Positions 41,861 through 53,462 are shown, counted from the first letter of the stretch. The stretch: DNA of 64,000 bases from Macropodus opercularis (GCA_030770545.1 JAUCMP010000044.1:186001-250000), one strand, 5' to 3'. The notes: generated by a model not told the origin, from the letters alone. Program-made: numbers and translations.

Positions 41861-44800
41861 CAACTCAATGACTGGAGAACAACTGCTCTGCTCCCTCTGT
41901 AACTCAGGTCAAGTAGTAGGCGTCAATGGAACCACCGACGACTGCTCTGTACCTCGACAAACTCAAAAACAACAAAGCGTTATTAAAAACACCTATCCTC
42001 CGATAGGTGGGCGAATGCTTTGTCCCTTCCGGAACACAAACAACACAGTAACAATCATTTGAACAAGTGTTTCAATGAATGGCTGACAACTGACCTGTCT
42101 CCTAAGGAACAGACTCAATTGAACCACCAATCCTACGATTGGTAGACAACTGTTCTGTCTCCTGAGGAAGTCAGGTCTAGAGGTCAGAGGCATCTGAAAC
42201 ACCAAACCTATGATTGGTGAAGCATTGTTTTGTCTCCTGAGGAACTCAACTCACAGAGACATAGTCAATGAAATCACGAAACCTACGATTGGTGAAACAC
42301 TGTTTTGTCTCCTGAGGAACTCAACTCACAGAGACATAGTCAATGAAATCACGAAACCTACGATTGGTGGACAAATGCCGTGTCACTTGTGGAACACAAA
42401 TAGCACAGTCAAATTCCATTGAAACACCGATCCAATGATTGCTTTATGACTGACCTGTCTCCTATGGAACCGAGTCAGTTGACCCACCAAACCTACGATT
42501 GCTGGACAACTGTTCTGTCTGCCGAGGAAGTCAGGTCAAGAAGTCAGAGGTATCTGAACCACCAATCCTACGACTGGTGGACCACTGCTCTATAACCTGA
42601 GGAATACAAGGAATAGAGCCAGAGACATTTCACCCACCAACTCAATGACTGGAGAACAACTGCTCTGCTCCCTCTGTAACTCAGGTCAAGTAGTAGGCGT
42701 CAATGGAACCACCGACGACTGCTCTGTACCTTGACAAACTCAAAAACAACAAAGCGTTATTAAAAACACCTATCCTCCGATAGGTGGGCGAATGCTTTGT
42801 CCCTTCCGGAACACAAACAACACAGTAACAATCATTTGAACAAGTGTTTCAATGAATGGCTGACAACTGACCTGTCTCCTAAGGAACGGACTCAATTGAA
42901 CCACCAATCCTACAATTGGTAGACAACTGTTCTGTCTCCTGAGGAAGTCAGGTCTAGAGGTCAGAGGCATCTGAAACACCAAACCTATGATTGGTGAAAC
43001 ATTGTTTTGTCTCCTGAGGAACTCAACTCACAGAGACATAGTCAATGAAATCACGAAACCTACGATTGGTGGACAAATGCCGTGTCACTTGTGGAACACA
43101 AATAGCACAGTCAAATTCCATTGAAACACCGATCCAATGATTGCTTTGTGACTGACCTGTCTCCTACGGAACCGAGTCAGTTGACCCACCAAACCTACGA
43201 TTGCTGGACAACTGTTCTGTCTGCCGAGGAAGTCAGGCAAGAAGTCAGAGGTATCTGAACCACCAATCCTACGACTGGTGGACCACTGCTCTATAACCTG
43301 AGGAACACAAGGAAAAGAGCCAGAGACATTTCACCCACCAACTCAATGACTGGAGAACAACTGCTCTGCTCCCTCTGTAACTCAGGTCAAGTAGTAGGCG
43401 TCAATGGAACCACCGACGACTGCTCTGTACCTCGACAAACTCAAAAACAACAAAGCGTTATTAAAAACACCTATCCTCCGATAGGTGGGCGAATGCTTTG
43501 TCCCTTCCGGAACACAAACAACACAGTAACAATCATTTGAACAAGTGTTTCAATGAATGGCTGACAACTGACCTGTCTCCTAAGGAACAGACTCAATTGA
43601 ACCACCAATCCTACGATTGTTAGACAACTGTTCTGTCTCCTGAGGAAGTCAGGTCTAGAGGTCAGAGGCATCTGAAACACCAAACCTATGATTGGTGAAA
43701 CATTGTTTTGTCTCCTGAGGAACTCAACTCACAGAGACATAGTCAATGAAATCACGAAACCTACGATTGGTGAAACACTGTTTTGTGTCCTGAGGAACTC
43801 AACTCACAGAGACATAGTCAATGAAATCACGAAACCTACGATTGGTGAAACACTGTTTTGTCTCCTGAGGAACTCAACTCACAGAGACATAGTCAATGAA
43901 ATCACGAAACCTACGATTGGTGGACAAATGCCGTGTCACTTGTGGAACACAAATAGCACAGTCAAATTCCATTGAAACACCGATCCAATGATTGCTTTAT
44001 GACTGACCTGTCTCCTACGGAACCGAGTCAGTTGACCCACCAAACCTACGATTGCTGGACAACTGTTCTGTCTGCCGAGGAAGTCAGGTCAAGAAGCCAG
44101 AGGTATCTGAACCACCAATCCTACGACTGGTGGACCACTGCTCTATAACCTGAAAAACACAAGGAATAGAGCCAGAGACATTTCACCCACCAACTCAATG
44201 ACTGGAGAACAACTGCTCTGCTCCCTCTGTAACTCAGGTCAAGTAGTAGGCGTCAATGGAACCACCGACGACTGCTCTGTACCTTGACAAACTCAAAAAC
44301 AACAAAGCGTTATTAAAAACACCTATCCTCCGATAGGTGGGCGAATGCTTTGTCCCTTCCGGAACACAAACAACACAGTAACAATCATTTGAACAAGTGT
44401 TTCAATGAATGGCTGACAACTGACCTGTCTCCTAAGGAACGGACTCAATTGAACCACCAATCCTACGATTGGTAGACAACTGTTCTGTCTCCTGAGGAAG
44501 TCAGGTCTAGAGGTCAGAGGCATCTGAAACACCAAACCTATGATTGGTGAAACATTGTTTTGTCTCCTGAGGAACTCAACTCACAGAGACATAGTCAATG
44601 AAATCACGAAACCTACGATTGGTGGACAAATGCCGTGTTACTTGTGGAACACAAATAGCACAGTCAAATTCAATTGAAACACCGATCCAATGATTGCTTT
44701 ATGACTGACCTGTCTCCTACGGAACCGAGTCAGTTGACCCACCAAACCTACGATTGCTGGACAACTGTTCTGTCTGCCGAGGAAGTCAGGTCAAGAAGTC

Positions 44801-46662
44801 AGAGGTATCTGAACCACCAATCCTACGACTGGTGGACCACTGCTCTATAACCTGAGGAACACAAGGAAAAGAGCCAGAGACATTTCACCCACCAACTCAA
44901 TGACTGGAGAACAACTGCTCTGCTCCCTCTGTAACTCAGGTCAAGTAGTAGGCGTCAATGGAACCACCGACGATTGCTCTGTACCTTGACAAACTCAAAA
45001 ACAACAAAGCCTTTTTAAAACACCTATCCTCCGATAGGTGAGCGAATGCTTTGTCCCTTCCGGAACACAAACAACACAGTAACAATCATTTGAACAAGTG
45101 TTTCAATGAATGGCTGACAACTGACCTGTCTCCTAAGGAACGGACTCAATTGAACCACCAATCCTACGATTGGTAGACAACTGTTCTGTCTCCTGAGGAA
45201 GTCAGGTCTAGAGGTCAGAGGCATCTGAAACACCAAACCTATGATTGGTGAAACACTGTTTTGTCTCCTGAGGAACTCAACTCACAGAGACATAGTCAAT
45301 GAAATCACGAAACCTACGATTGGTGAAACACTGTTTTGTCTCCTGAGGAACTCAACTCACAGAGACATAGTCAATGAAATCACGAAACCTACGATTGGTG
45401 GACAAATGCCGTATCACTTGTGGAACACAAATAGCACAGTCAAATTCCATTGAAACACCGATCCAATGATTGCTTTATGACTGACCTGTCTCCTACGGAA
45501 CCGAGTCAGTTGACCCACCAAACCTACGATTGCTGGACAACTGTTCTGTCTGCCGAGGAAGTCAGGTCAAGAAGTCAGAGGTATCTGAACCACCAATCCT
45601 ACGACTGGTGGACCACTGCTCTATAACCTGAGGAACACAAGGAAAAGAGCCAGAGACATTTCACCCACCAACTCAATGACTGGAGAACAACTGCTCTGCT
45701 CCCTCTGTAGCTCAGGTCAAGTAGTAGGCGTCAATGGAACCACCGACGACTGCTCTGTACCTTGACAAACTCAAAAACAACAAAGCGTTATTAAAAACAC
45801 CTATCCTCCGATAGGTGGGCGAATGCTTTGTCCCTTCCGGAACACAAACAACACAGTAACAATCATTTGAACAAGTGTTTCAATGAATGGCTGACAACTG
45901 ACCTGTCTCCTAAGGAACGGACTCAATTGAACCACCAATCCTAAAACTAAACTACATTAAGATATACTACACCACACTGGACTATTGTAAAGTACACTAC
46001 ACTATATTAGACTATATTAAATTATAGACTATTAGACTATAGTACATAATGTTAAACTATATTAAGATATACTACACCACACTGGATTACTGTAAACTAA
46101 ACTATATTAAACTACACTACAACTAGACTATACTACAGTACACTACACTATATTAGATTATTCTAATTCTACTACACTATAGTAGACTATGTTACACTAC
46201 ACTTCAATAAACTATTGCTCTATACTGCACTACACTGGACTATTGGAAACTAAAGTAGATTACACTATAGTACACTCCACTAACCTACACTTTAACAGGC
46301 TATAATATACTATACTTTACTTCACTATATTATATAAAATAAACTACATTATACTAAACTAAACTACACTAGAATATATGACACTATTCTAAACTACACT
46401 ATACTAGAGTATATTAAGTTAGACTGCGTTATACTAAACTACACGATAATATATTACACTACTCTAAACTAGACTAGAAAATATTTGACTTTACTACACT
46501 ATATTAGACTATATCACACTAAACTGTACTAGACTACAATAAATTAAACTATATTTATTATAGTAAAGTATTATAAACTAAACTATACTGTATTACACTA
46601 CATTAAACTACACTAGAATTGTCAAACAATTTACTATTTTTTTGTAATTATTAACTTTTTTT

Positions 46663-46733
46663 CTGACTGTCTGTCCGCTGCTGCTGGGTCACCAGAATTT
46701 CCCCACTGCGGGATAAATAAAATTCCTATCTAG
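46663..46733 (+). mobile_element. 3' tail of a non-LTR retrotransposon (LINE/SINE) fragment
   Basis: A 70-bp island of ordinary composition inside the pentamer DNA. It contains GAATTTCCCCACTGCGGGAT followed by AAATAAAATTCCTATCT. The CCCC-ACT-GGG hairpin followed by an AATAAA-like stretch and an ATCT end is a common 3' terminus of teleost L2/CR1-like LINEs and their SINE partners. Only the tail is present. The family assignment is from recalled resemblance and is tentative. Confidence 0.5.
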
Positions 46734-47189
46734 AGTATATTACTCAATGCTAAATTATAGTAATGAGGACTATTCTAAACTAAACTACACTACAACAGGC
46801 TATATTATAATGTATTACAGTACACTACATTAGACTATTCTAAACTACACTAGACTACACTCTACTTGACCATGTTACACTCTACTACACTATACTATAT
46901 TAGACTATACTACACTGTACTAAACATTATACTTCTCTATACTAAACTATATTACACCACAATAAACAATATTACTATAAAGCACACTCTACTAGCCTAT
47001 ATTACACTCTACTACACTAAAATATATTACACCTTGCTAAACTACACTATATGAGAGTATATCAAGTTAAACTACATTGTACTAAAACTACACTATACTA
47101 TATTACATTACTCTAAACAAAACTAGACTATAACAGACCATATTACACTACACTAGACAATATTACTCTACATCAAAACTACACCATAA

Positions 47190-47445
47190 CAGACTTTAGT
47201 ACACTCGATTATAGTAAAACTGTACTATACTAAACTACACTATACTACAGTATAATACCCTATATTAAACTACACTATAACAGACTTTAGTACATTAGAT
47301 TATAATACATTAAACTACAGTATACTACACTATACTACAGTATAATACCCTATATTAAACTACACTATAACAGACTTTAGTACATTAGATTATAATACAT
47401 TAAACTACAGTATACTACACTATACTACAGTATAATAAACAACAC
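47190..47445. repeat. 90-bp tandem repeat, ~2.8 copies
   Basis: CAGACTTTAGTAC recurs at 47190, 47281 and 47371. The last two copies are nearly identical over 90 bp and the first is diverged. It is a recent local expansion within the pentamer-like sequence. Confidence 0.85.
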
Positions 47446-48040
47446 CAAATTACACTAGACTATTCTAGCTACACTAGACAATATTGCTCTCTACTACACT
47501 ACATTAAACCACATTAGACTATATTACACCTATATATATCTACTACATATACTAAAGTACACTACACTACCAGACACTAGACTATTCTAAGCTATACAAG
47601 CCTATATTACACAATGCTAAACTATAACAGAGTACGCTAGACTATTCTAAACTATACTAGACTATGTTACACTACACTAAACTATAGTACACAATGTTAT
47701 ACTATATTAAGATATACTACACCACACTGGACTATTGTAAACGAAATTATATATTATATTACAATACAACTTGAGTATATTACACTATATTACAGTACAC
47801 TACACATTAGACTATTCCAAACTATACTAGACTACACTCTACTAGACTATCTTACATCTATGCTAAACTACACTACAGTATACAATACAGTACAGATTAT
47901 ATTATAATACTAGTACAATATTATACTAAACCAAACTAGACTATATGACTCTACACTAAATCAAACTCCACTACACTACCCCACACACTATAACATACTA
48001 TACTTTACTTCACTATACTAGATAGTACAATACTACTGCT

Positions 48041-48270
48041 AGACTGCTACTATGACGACACCACTCTTACGATAACACTACTACAAAAAACAACACTACT
48101 CCTACTAATACACTAATACAATACTACCACTAATCGAAGACTACTACTACCACGCAACCATTACACTACTACACTGAATACTACTACATGCATACTAAAC
48201 AACTACTTTGAGTACTACACTTATACTACTACGACAACACTGCTACTGCTAGACTAGTACAGCTGTTGCA
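48041..48270. repeat. ACT-rich degenerate trinucleotide sequence
   Basis: ACTACT and TACTAC words with interruptions form a transition from the pentamer DNA on the left to the 40-bp minisatellite on the right. Nothing else is visible. Confidence 0.8.
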
Positions 48271-49985
48271 ACACGACTACTAATACTACACTACAGCTAC
48301 CACTAGTAAGACACTACTACTAATACTATACTACAGCTACCACTAGTAAGACACTACTACTAATACTATACTACAGCTACCACTAGTAGGACACTACTAC
48401 TAATACTACACTACAGCTACCACTAGTAGGACACTACTACTAATACTACACTACAGCTACCACTAGTAAGACACTACTACTAATACTATACTACAGCTAC
48501 CACTAGTAGGACACTACTACTAATACTACACTACAGCTACCACTAGTAGGACACTACTACTAATACTACACTACAGCTACCACTAGTAGGACACTACTAC
48601 TAATACTACACTACAGCTACCACTAGTAGGACACTACTACTAATACTACACTACAGCTACCACTAGTAAGACACTACTACTAATACTATACTACAGCTAC
48701 CACTAGTAGGACACTACTACTAATACTACACTACAGCTACCACTAGTAAGACACTACTACTAATACTAAACTACAGCTACCACTAGTAAGACACTACTAC
48801 TAATACTATACTACAGCTACCACTAGTAAGACACTACTACTAATACTACACTACAGCTACCACTAGTAAGACACTACTACTAATACTACACTACAGCTAC
48901 CACTAGTAAGACACTACTACTAATACTATACTACAGCTACCACTAGTAAGACACTACTACTAATACTACACTACAGCTACCACTAGTAAGACACTACTAC
49001 TAATACTACACTACAGCTACCACTAGTAGGACACTACTACTAATACTACACTACAGCTACCACTAGTAAGACACTACTACTAATACTATACTACAGCTAC
49101 CACTAGTAAGACACTACTACTAATACTATACTACAGCTACCACTAGTAGGACACTACTACTAATACTACACTACAACTACCACTAGTAGGACACTACTAC
49201 TAATACTACACTACAGCTACCACTAGTAAGACACTACTACTACTACTACACTACGGCTACCACTAGTAGGACACTACTACTAATACTAGACTACGGCTAC
49301 CACTAGTAGGACACTACTACTAATACTACACTACAGCTACCACTAGTAAGACACTACTACTAATACTACACTACAGCTACCACTAGTAAGACACTACTAC
49401 TAATACTACACTACAGCTACCACTAGTAGGACACTACTACTAATACTATACTACAGCTACCACTAGTAGGACACTACTACTAATACTAGACTACAGCTAC
49501 CACTAGTAGGACACTACTACTAATACTATACTACAGCTACCACTAGTAAGACACTACTACTAATACTACACTACAGCTACCACTAGTAAGACACTACTAC
49601 TAATACTACACTACAGCTACCACTAGTAGGACACTACTACTAATACTATACTACAGCTACCACTAGTAGGACACTACTACTAATACTAGACTACAGCTAC
49701 CACTAGTAGGACACTACTACTAATACTAGACTACAGCTACCACTAGTAAGAAACTACTACTAATACTACACTACAGCTACCACTAGTAAGACAGTACTAC
49801 TAATACTATACTACAGCTACCACTAGTAAGACACTACTACTAATACTACACTACAGCTACCACTAGTAGGACACTACTACTAATACTATACTACAGCTAC
49901 CACTAGTAAGACACTACTACTAATACTACACTACAGCTACCACTAGTAGGACACTACTACTAATACTAGACTACAGCTAAAACTA
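48271..49985. repeat. 40-bp minisatellite, ~42 copies
   Basis: The unit runs ACACTACTACTAATACTAYA then CTACAGCTACCACTAGTARG, exactly 40 bp. CACTAGTARG recurs every 40 bp from 48301. Copies are nearly identical and differ mainly at two sites: C/T (rarely G or A) in ACTAYA, and A/G in AGTARG. Each unit has an ACTAGT palindrome. It is itself rich in ACT, so it probably grew out of the surrounding trinucleotide DNA. Confidence 0.96.
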
Positions 49986-50265
49986 GTAAGACTACTACTA
50001 ATATTCTTCTGCTATTAGGACACTGCTACTAATACTAGACTACAGCTAATACTAAAATAGTAGGACACTACCATGACTAGTACTACTTCTACTAATATAC
50101 TACCATAACACAACTACTACTGTCCTACAGGTACAACACTAATACCATTACTACTACACTTCTACTAGTACTATTCCCACTACTACTGCTACTACTAGTA
50201 TGACCCTTCTGCTACTACTATGATACTACTACGACACTTCTACTACAATACTAACTAAAAACTAT
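49986..50265. repeat. ACT-rich degenerate sequence right of the minisatellite
   Basis: Irregular ACTACT/TACTAC/TTCTACT sequence resembling 48041-48270. It ends at about 50265, where ordinary unique sequence begins. Confidence 0.8.
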
Positions 50266-50425
50266 TGAGTGGGTGGCCCAACAGCCCAGCAAGACTCATT
50301 CTACATGACACTAAAGACACAGGCCCCTCAGTATCACTGACAGAGTGGCCCAGCATGCCAGCACACTCTGACCACTGCATCAATGACACAAACAACCCAG
50401 AAACACGTGTTTAAACAGAGAAAAA

Positions 50426-50536
50426 CTACTTAACTACCTCCTCGATCCACAGCGTCCATGAGCGGTTTTCCTTCCCTGCGCAGCCTCGAAGGTCCAGTCT
50501 GTAGAGCTTGCTGCCTTTTCCGTGACTCGCTCCTGT
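50426..50536 (-). CDS. Candidate terminal coding exon of an unrecognised minus-strand gene
   Basis: On the minus strand a pyrimidine-rich tract ending in CATGCAG (acceptor, 50537-50539) precedes 36 open codons and a TAG stop (50426-50428). The peptide begins TGASHGKGSKLYRLDLRGC and ends RSWTLWIEEVVK. It is basic in its first half, and its composition and codon use look coding. Upstream on the same strand there is a CCAAT/CRE promoter and a strong donor (CACAG|GTAAGATG, 51331). An open frame ending at that donor (from 51451) would join in phase 0, but this could be chance. I recognise no family and no other exon between is convincing. It may be a gene remnant. Confidence 0.35.
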   Translation of the reverse strand, partial: TGASHGKGSKLYRLDLRGCAGKENRSWTLWIEEVVK

Positions 50537-50864
50537 CTGCATGTGAAAAGGAGGTTAGCAAGGCCCAATATCACTGGTTTAACAACAGTGTGTGACAGTG
50601 TGTTAGCAAACAGAAAAAGGTGCAGCTAAACATGCAGGCGAGGTCTGCATTTAGTTCACTGTTAGACACTGATGGTTTCAGTCGGCAGTTAATGTACCCA
50701 CTCACTGACTAAAGCAGACGAACCAAACACTAGAAAGACAATGACTCCAACTTATTACCTGTATCCAGCATTGAAAGACAGTTTAACAGTATATACAAGC
50801 ACTTCAGGTTGACAGAACCACATATTATTCATCATTAAATTTGACCGAAGCATTAAGATAAACT

Positions 50865-51710
50865 AAACACAAGAAATAAGAAATATAACTGAATAAACAC
50901 TGAGCTCAGCTGGAAACAGCTGAAAGATTGTTGTCCCGTCGCTAGAGACGACAGTCTGTGACGTCACCTGTGTCGGAGGCCAATAAGTAAGTTACCATTT
51001 TATCCCAGGGAATATAATTTTTAATTTTATGAACTTGAAAAACTAAACTAAATATTTGTCAGTCGATAAGTCAGATAAGCATTTCGAGATCGTAGAGACA
51101 CAAATTCATTACTGGCCAATTAGAAACTGGCAGCTAGCGAGCTACAGGTTAGCTACCATCAGTAGCAGCATTGAGGCTAATGCCTAGCAAGTAAAATGCT
51201 GACTCATTCAGAGAGTCCTTCTATCGGTGAACATATCTAGTCTGTGTTTATCTGAATAAACTAGAAATAAGACATATAACAAAGAATAAATACAGTAAAA
51301 TTAACATTGAGCTCAGCTGGAAACATCTTACCTGTGTCTCTGTCTGTTGTCGAAACAGCTGAAAGATTGTTGTCCCGTAGCTAGAGACGACAGTCTGTGA
51401 CGTCACCAGGGTCAGAGGCCAATCAGTAAGCAAACATGTTATCCCAGGCAATATAATTTTTAATTTTATAAAATTGAAAACTAACCTGAATATTTGTCAG
51501 TCGGTAAGTCAGATAAATATTTTGAGATCGTAGAGACACAAATTAATTACTGGCCAATTGGAAACTGGCAGCTAGCGAGCTGCAGGTTAGCTAACCATCA
51601 GTAGCAGCATTGAGGCTAATGCTTAGCAAGTAAAATGCTGACTAATTCAGAGACAGAGTCCTTCTATCAGTGAATGTGTCCAGTCTGCGTTTACCTGAAT
51701 AAAGGCCAAT
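50865..51710. repeat. Tandem duplication, period 439 bp
   Basis: The sequence from about 50865 is repeated from about 51255. GAAAGATTGTTGTCCCGT recurs at 50922 and 51361, TGACGTCA at 50959 and 51398, and GGCAGCTAGCGAGCT near 51129 and 51567. The copies differ by roughly 5-10% plus small indels. Only the right copy keeps the segment with the splice donor (51321-51355), and only the right copy keeps the GT of the second donor (51693-51694). Confidence 0.88.
51331..51430 (-). promoter_or_regulatory. CCAAT/CRE promoter and first-exon donor, right copy
   Basis: Reading the minus strand: ATTGG (CCAAT box, 51419-51423), then the full palindromic CRE TGACGTCA (51398-51405), then about 65 bp of candidate exon ending in a near-consensus donor, CACAG|GTAAGATG (51332/51331). 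No TATA box is seen. The layout is that of a CREB/ATF plus NF-Y type TATA-less vertebrate promoter. A second copy with CRE at 50959-50966 and CCAAT at 50980-50984 lacks the donor. Promoter activity is inferred. Confidence 0.45.
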
Positions 51711-51730
51711 AGGCGACGCGGCTTCAACTT
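51650..51730 (-). other. First-exon-like segment with splice donor, inverted relative of 54343-54412
   Basis: Reading the minus strand: GCGTCGCCTATTGGCCTTTA then TTCAG|GTAAACGCAG, followed by TGGACACATTCACTGATAGA and AGGACTCT. The plus strand at 54343-54412 has the same words with few changes around the donor of the unrecognised gene there. A third, minus-strand copy lies at about 51205-51262 (part of the 439-bp duplication) but has AT in place of GT at the donor. The segment is probably a duplicated 5' end of that gene. Confidence 0.6.
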
Positions 51731-51924
51731 CTGTCTGTGTAAAACGAGGAAAAGGGATAATGTCAAAGCTATCAGCTAGCATCTAGCAGCTGTCCCGCTA
51801 GCAGCTAGCAGCTAGCAGATACAGGTCAAAGGTCAGGGTGCGAAGTGGACGTTTCAGAGGCCTGAGTTGCTTTGATAGGCTTGGTTCACGTCACGTTCTG
51901 TTCCTGGGGAGGAATAAACAGATG

Positions 51925-52265
51925 ATCATACTACACCAGGTTCCACTTGTATGTACATATTTGCATGATTGAATAAATATTTATACATGTTTTGTTAATT
52001 TAATAATTACATAGAGTCCTTCCTTAGGCTGGAAACACCCTGACACACATCTGGTCTCATTACTCACCTTCTGGTTGAACTGCAGATGAGCTGTTCAGCC
52101 AGAAGGTGCTCAAAAACAGACACAACTCACTCAGACCTAAACACGTAAACTTTATTAGTCAGTCAAGGATGGACAAAAAAGTCAAACACATGATTATACT
52201 ACATCAGGTTCATCTTGTATGTACATATTTGCATGACTGAATAATTATTTCTATATGTTTGATTC
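51925..52265. repeat. Direct repeat of ~75 bp, 268 bp apart
   Basis: CTTGTATGTACATATTTGCATGA recurs, shared words starting near 51946 and 52214, each preceded by a TACTACAYCAGGTTC-like word and followed by TGAATAA and AT-rich sequence. It is an old local duplication. No coding potential is seen. Confidence 0.75.
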
Positions 52266-52269
52266 TTAT

Positions 52270-53418
52270 AATTAAATAGAGTTCCTTCAGTCAGCTGAAC
52301 ATTATGATGAAGAGAACAAGCAGTGAACAGAGATCAGTCCCATGAACAGCAGGAGCAGTAGACTTGTGGTCATTGCAAATGCAGGTCATGTCTTTGCTGT
52401 AAATATTTTTTATGAGACACCTGACTGGTAGTTATTAATTATTTTCTTTTAATTCAGTGACACTTAAATCTGCTCCTCATTTAATGATAGAACTCAGGTA
52501 TCCTCAGGTACTTTGTGTCTCTCATGCAGCTTAGATTCACCCTTCCTATAGAGTGAAATGGCTACTGACGATGCAAGTGTATTACTCTAATTACTGCGTC
52601 GTACATCTGTCACCAAGCTGAGTGAGAAAGTTCTGAAAGCTACCAAGCTGCTGAACTCATCACTAAATCTAAACAGCCTCACACCGTAGCAGAGATGTTG
52701 ATACTGACCACCTGCAAAATCATCCTTAGAGATGCTTGGTCCTGGCGCCGTTAAGGAAAGAGCCCAAGACCCTCTACCAAATAAACTGACACTAGACATT
52801 ACATCTGCTTCTTGTGGCATTTTTGATTGGTGGTGTGTTGTGTGGTTTTCTAGTGTAAAACATGTGCTGAGGCTCCAACAGGTTGGGAAACACAGTGTTA
52901 GGCTGACATTCATTTCAACCAATAGAAACTTAACTCAGGAGCTGAACCATAAAAGCTGGAGGTGGTGTTGTCACTGAGGAGACTTGACTTCAGAGTCAGA
53001 GTGTTCACACAGCAGTGACCCGTGGTTTTCTACTTTAAGCTGCAGTTCAAACGTGGACAGTGAGCGTTTGACAGAATTTTACAGTTGACAGCCTCATACA
53101 CTTTGACTTTCATGCTGCTCTCAAGCTCATTTCTCAACAGTTAAGGCAACAGGACTCTGTTCAGAAACACCCTCCACTATACACACAGGCAGGTCAACAG
53201 TATGTCCAGCTACGCTGCCACAGCAACTCATTATTATGTACTGAACAGATTGTATCTATAGATGACACAATATGAATCTACTTCCTCTACACATCAACAT
53301 GGATAAATGACATCTACGTAAAGCATTAGTCACTTTTAACAAAAACTAACATGAAACAAATAAAAGGAAATAGCAAAAAAAAGAAAAGAAAAAAAAGACA
53401 AATATAATTTTGTTAGAG
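52270..53418. other. Unique sequence without a recognised gene
   Basis: No convincing exon, RNA gene or element was found on either strand. The open frame at 52587-52922 (minus) and the one at 52732-52977 (plus) overlap one another and have no splice or codon support. An A-rich tract lies at 53366-53402. The word CAACAGGTTGGGAAACACAG near 52877 is reminiscent of transposon-derived sequence, but I cannot assign it. Confidence 0.5.
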
Positions 53419-53462
53419 CAAAGTGCAGGGTTGGCTTCCTCACTCAGATCACAGCAAATGTA
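53419..53462 (-). repeat. 44-bp perfect inverted match to 59066-59109, left arm
   Basis: The reverse complement begins TACATTTGCTGTGATCTGAG and ends CCAACCCTGCACTTTG. It matches 59066-59109 at all 44 positions, while the flanking sequences on both sides are unrelated. It lies 3' of the unrecognised gene on the right and between gene fragments on the left. Confidence 0.9.

Larger units (their letters stand above)
1..45943. repeat. Higher-order satellite array, ~56 units of 702-927 bp built from ten ~75-bp monomer types
   Basis: The whole stretch is tandem repeat. Starting at the invariant CACCTATC hairpin (first copy 743), successive units begin near 743, 1880, 2657, 3508, 4210, 4912, 5764, 6616, 7393, 8320, 9022, 9786, 10550, 11687 and so on to 45798. 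Each unit contains ten diverged monomers, most opening with CCTAYGAYTGG followed by TGGACAACTG-like and CTGAGGAA-like blocks, so all descend from one ancestral monomer of about 75 bp. The base unit sums to 702 bp. Extra copies of monomer 10 give 777, 852 and 927 bp. Units are nearly identical to each other while monomers within a unit are strongly diverged, which is the signature of a homogenised higher-order repeat, as in primate alpha satellite. A pericentromeric, subtelomeric or interstitial location cannot be told apart here. No stretch in it needs to be coding. Confidence 0.97.
45944..48040. repeat. AT-rich degenerate pentamer DNA (ACTAY-like)
   Basis: The array stops abruptly and is followed by about 2.1 kb made almost only of words such as CTACACTATA, TAGACTATAT and AAACTACACT. 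The words follow a loose 5-bp rhythm (ACTAC, ACTAT, ATTAG), suggesting an old, decayed pentanucleotide satellite. No gene is seen. The open frame at 46866-47054 is this simple sequence read through and is not proposed as coding. Confidence 0.88.

Noticed and set aside
186..45453. About 110 open frames of 60-120 codons on both strands of the satellite
   Set aside because: They recur only because the units are near-identical copies. They start and stop at the same unit positions, overlap on opposite strands, and change length with the 75-bp copy number. The 25-codon periodicity of monomer 10 follows from 75 being divisible by three.
1..45943. CRISPR-like array
   Set aside because: There are no unique spacers; all parts of the unit are repeated, and the surrounding sequence is vertebrate.
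1..45943. CENP-B box as evidence of a centromere
   Set aside because: I found no TTCGnnnnAnnCGGG match in the unit. Centromere identity therefore has no direct sequence support.
46866..47054. 62-codon open frame
   Set aside because: It is AT-rich pentamer sequence read in one frame, composed mostly of Tyr, Thr, Leu and Ile.
45944..50265. Telomere repeats beside the satellite
   Set aside because: No TTAGGG or CCCTAA runs are present.
52587..52922. 111-codon minus-strand open frame
   Set aside because: It has no family resemblance, no splice context and no coding-like codon pattern, and it overlaps another open frame on the plus strand.
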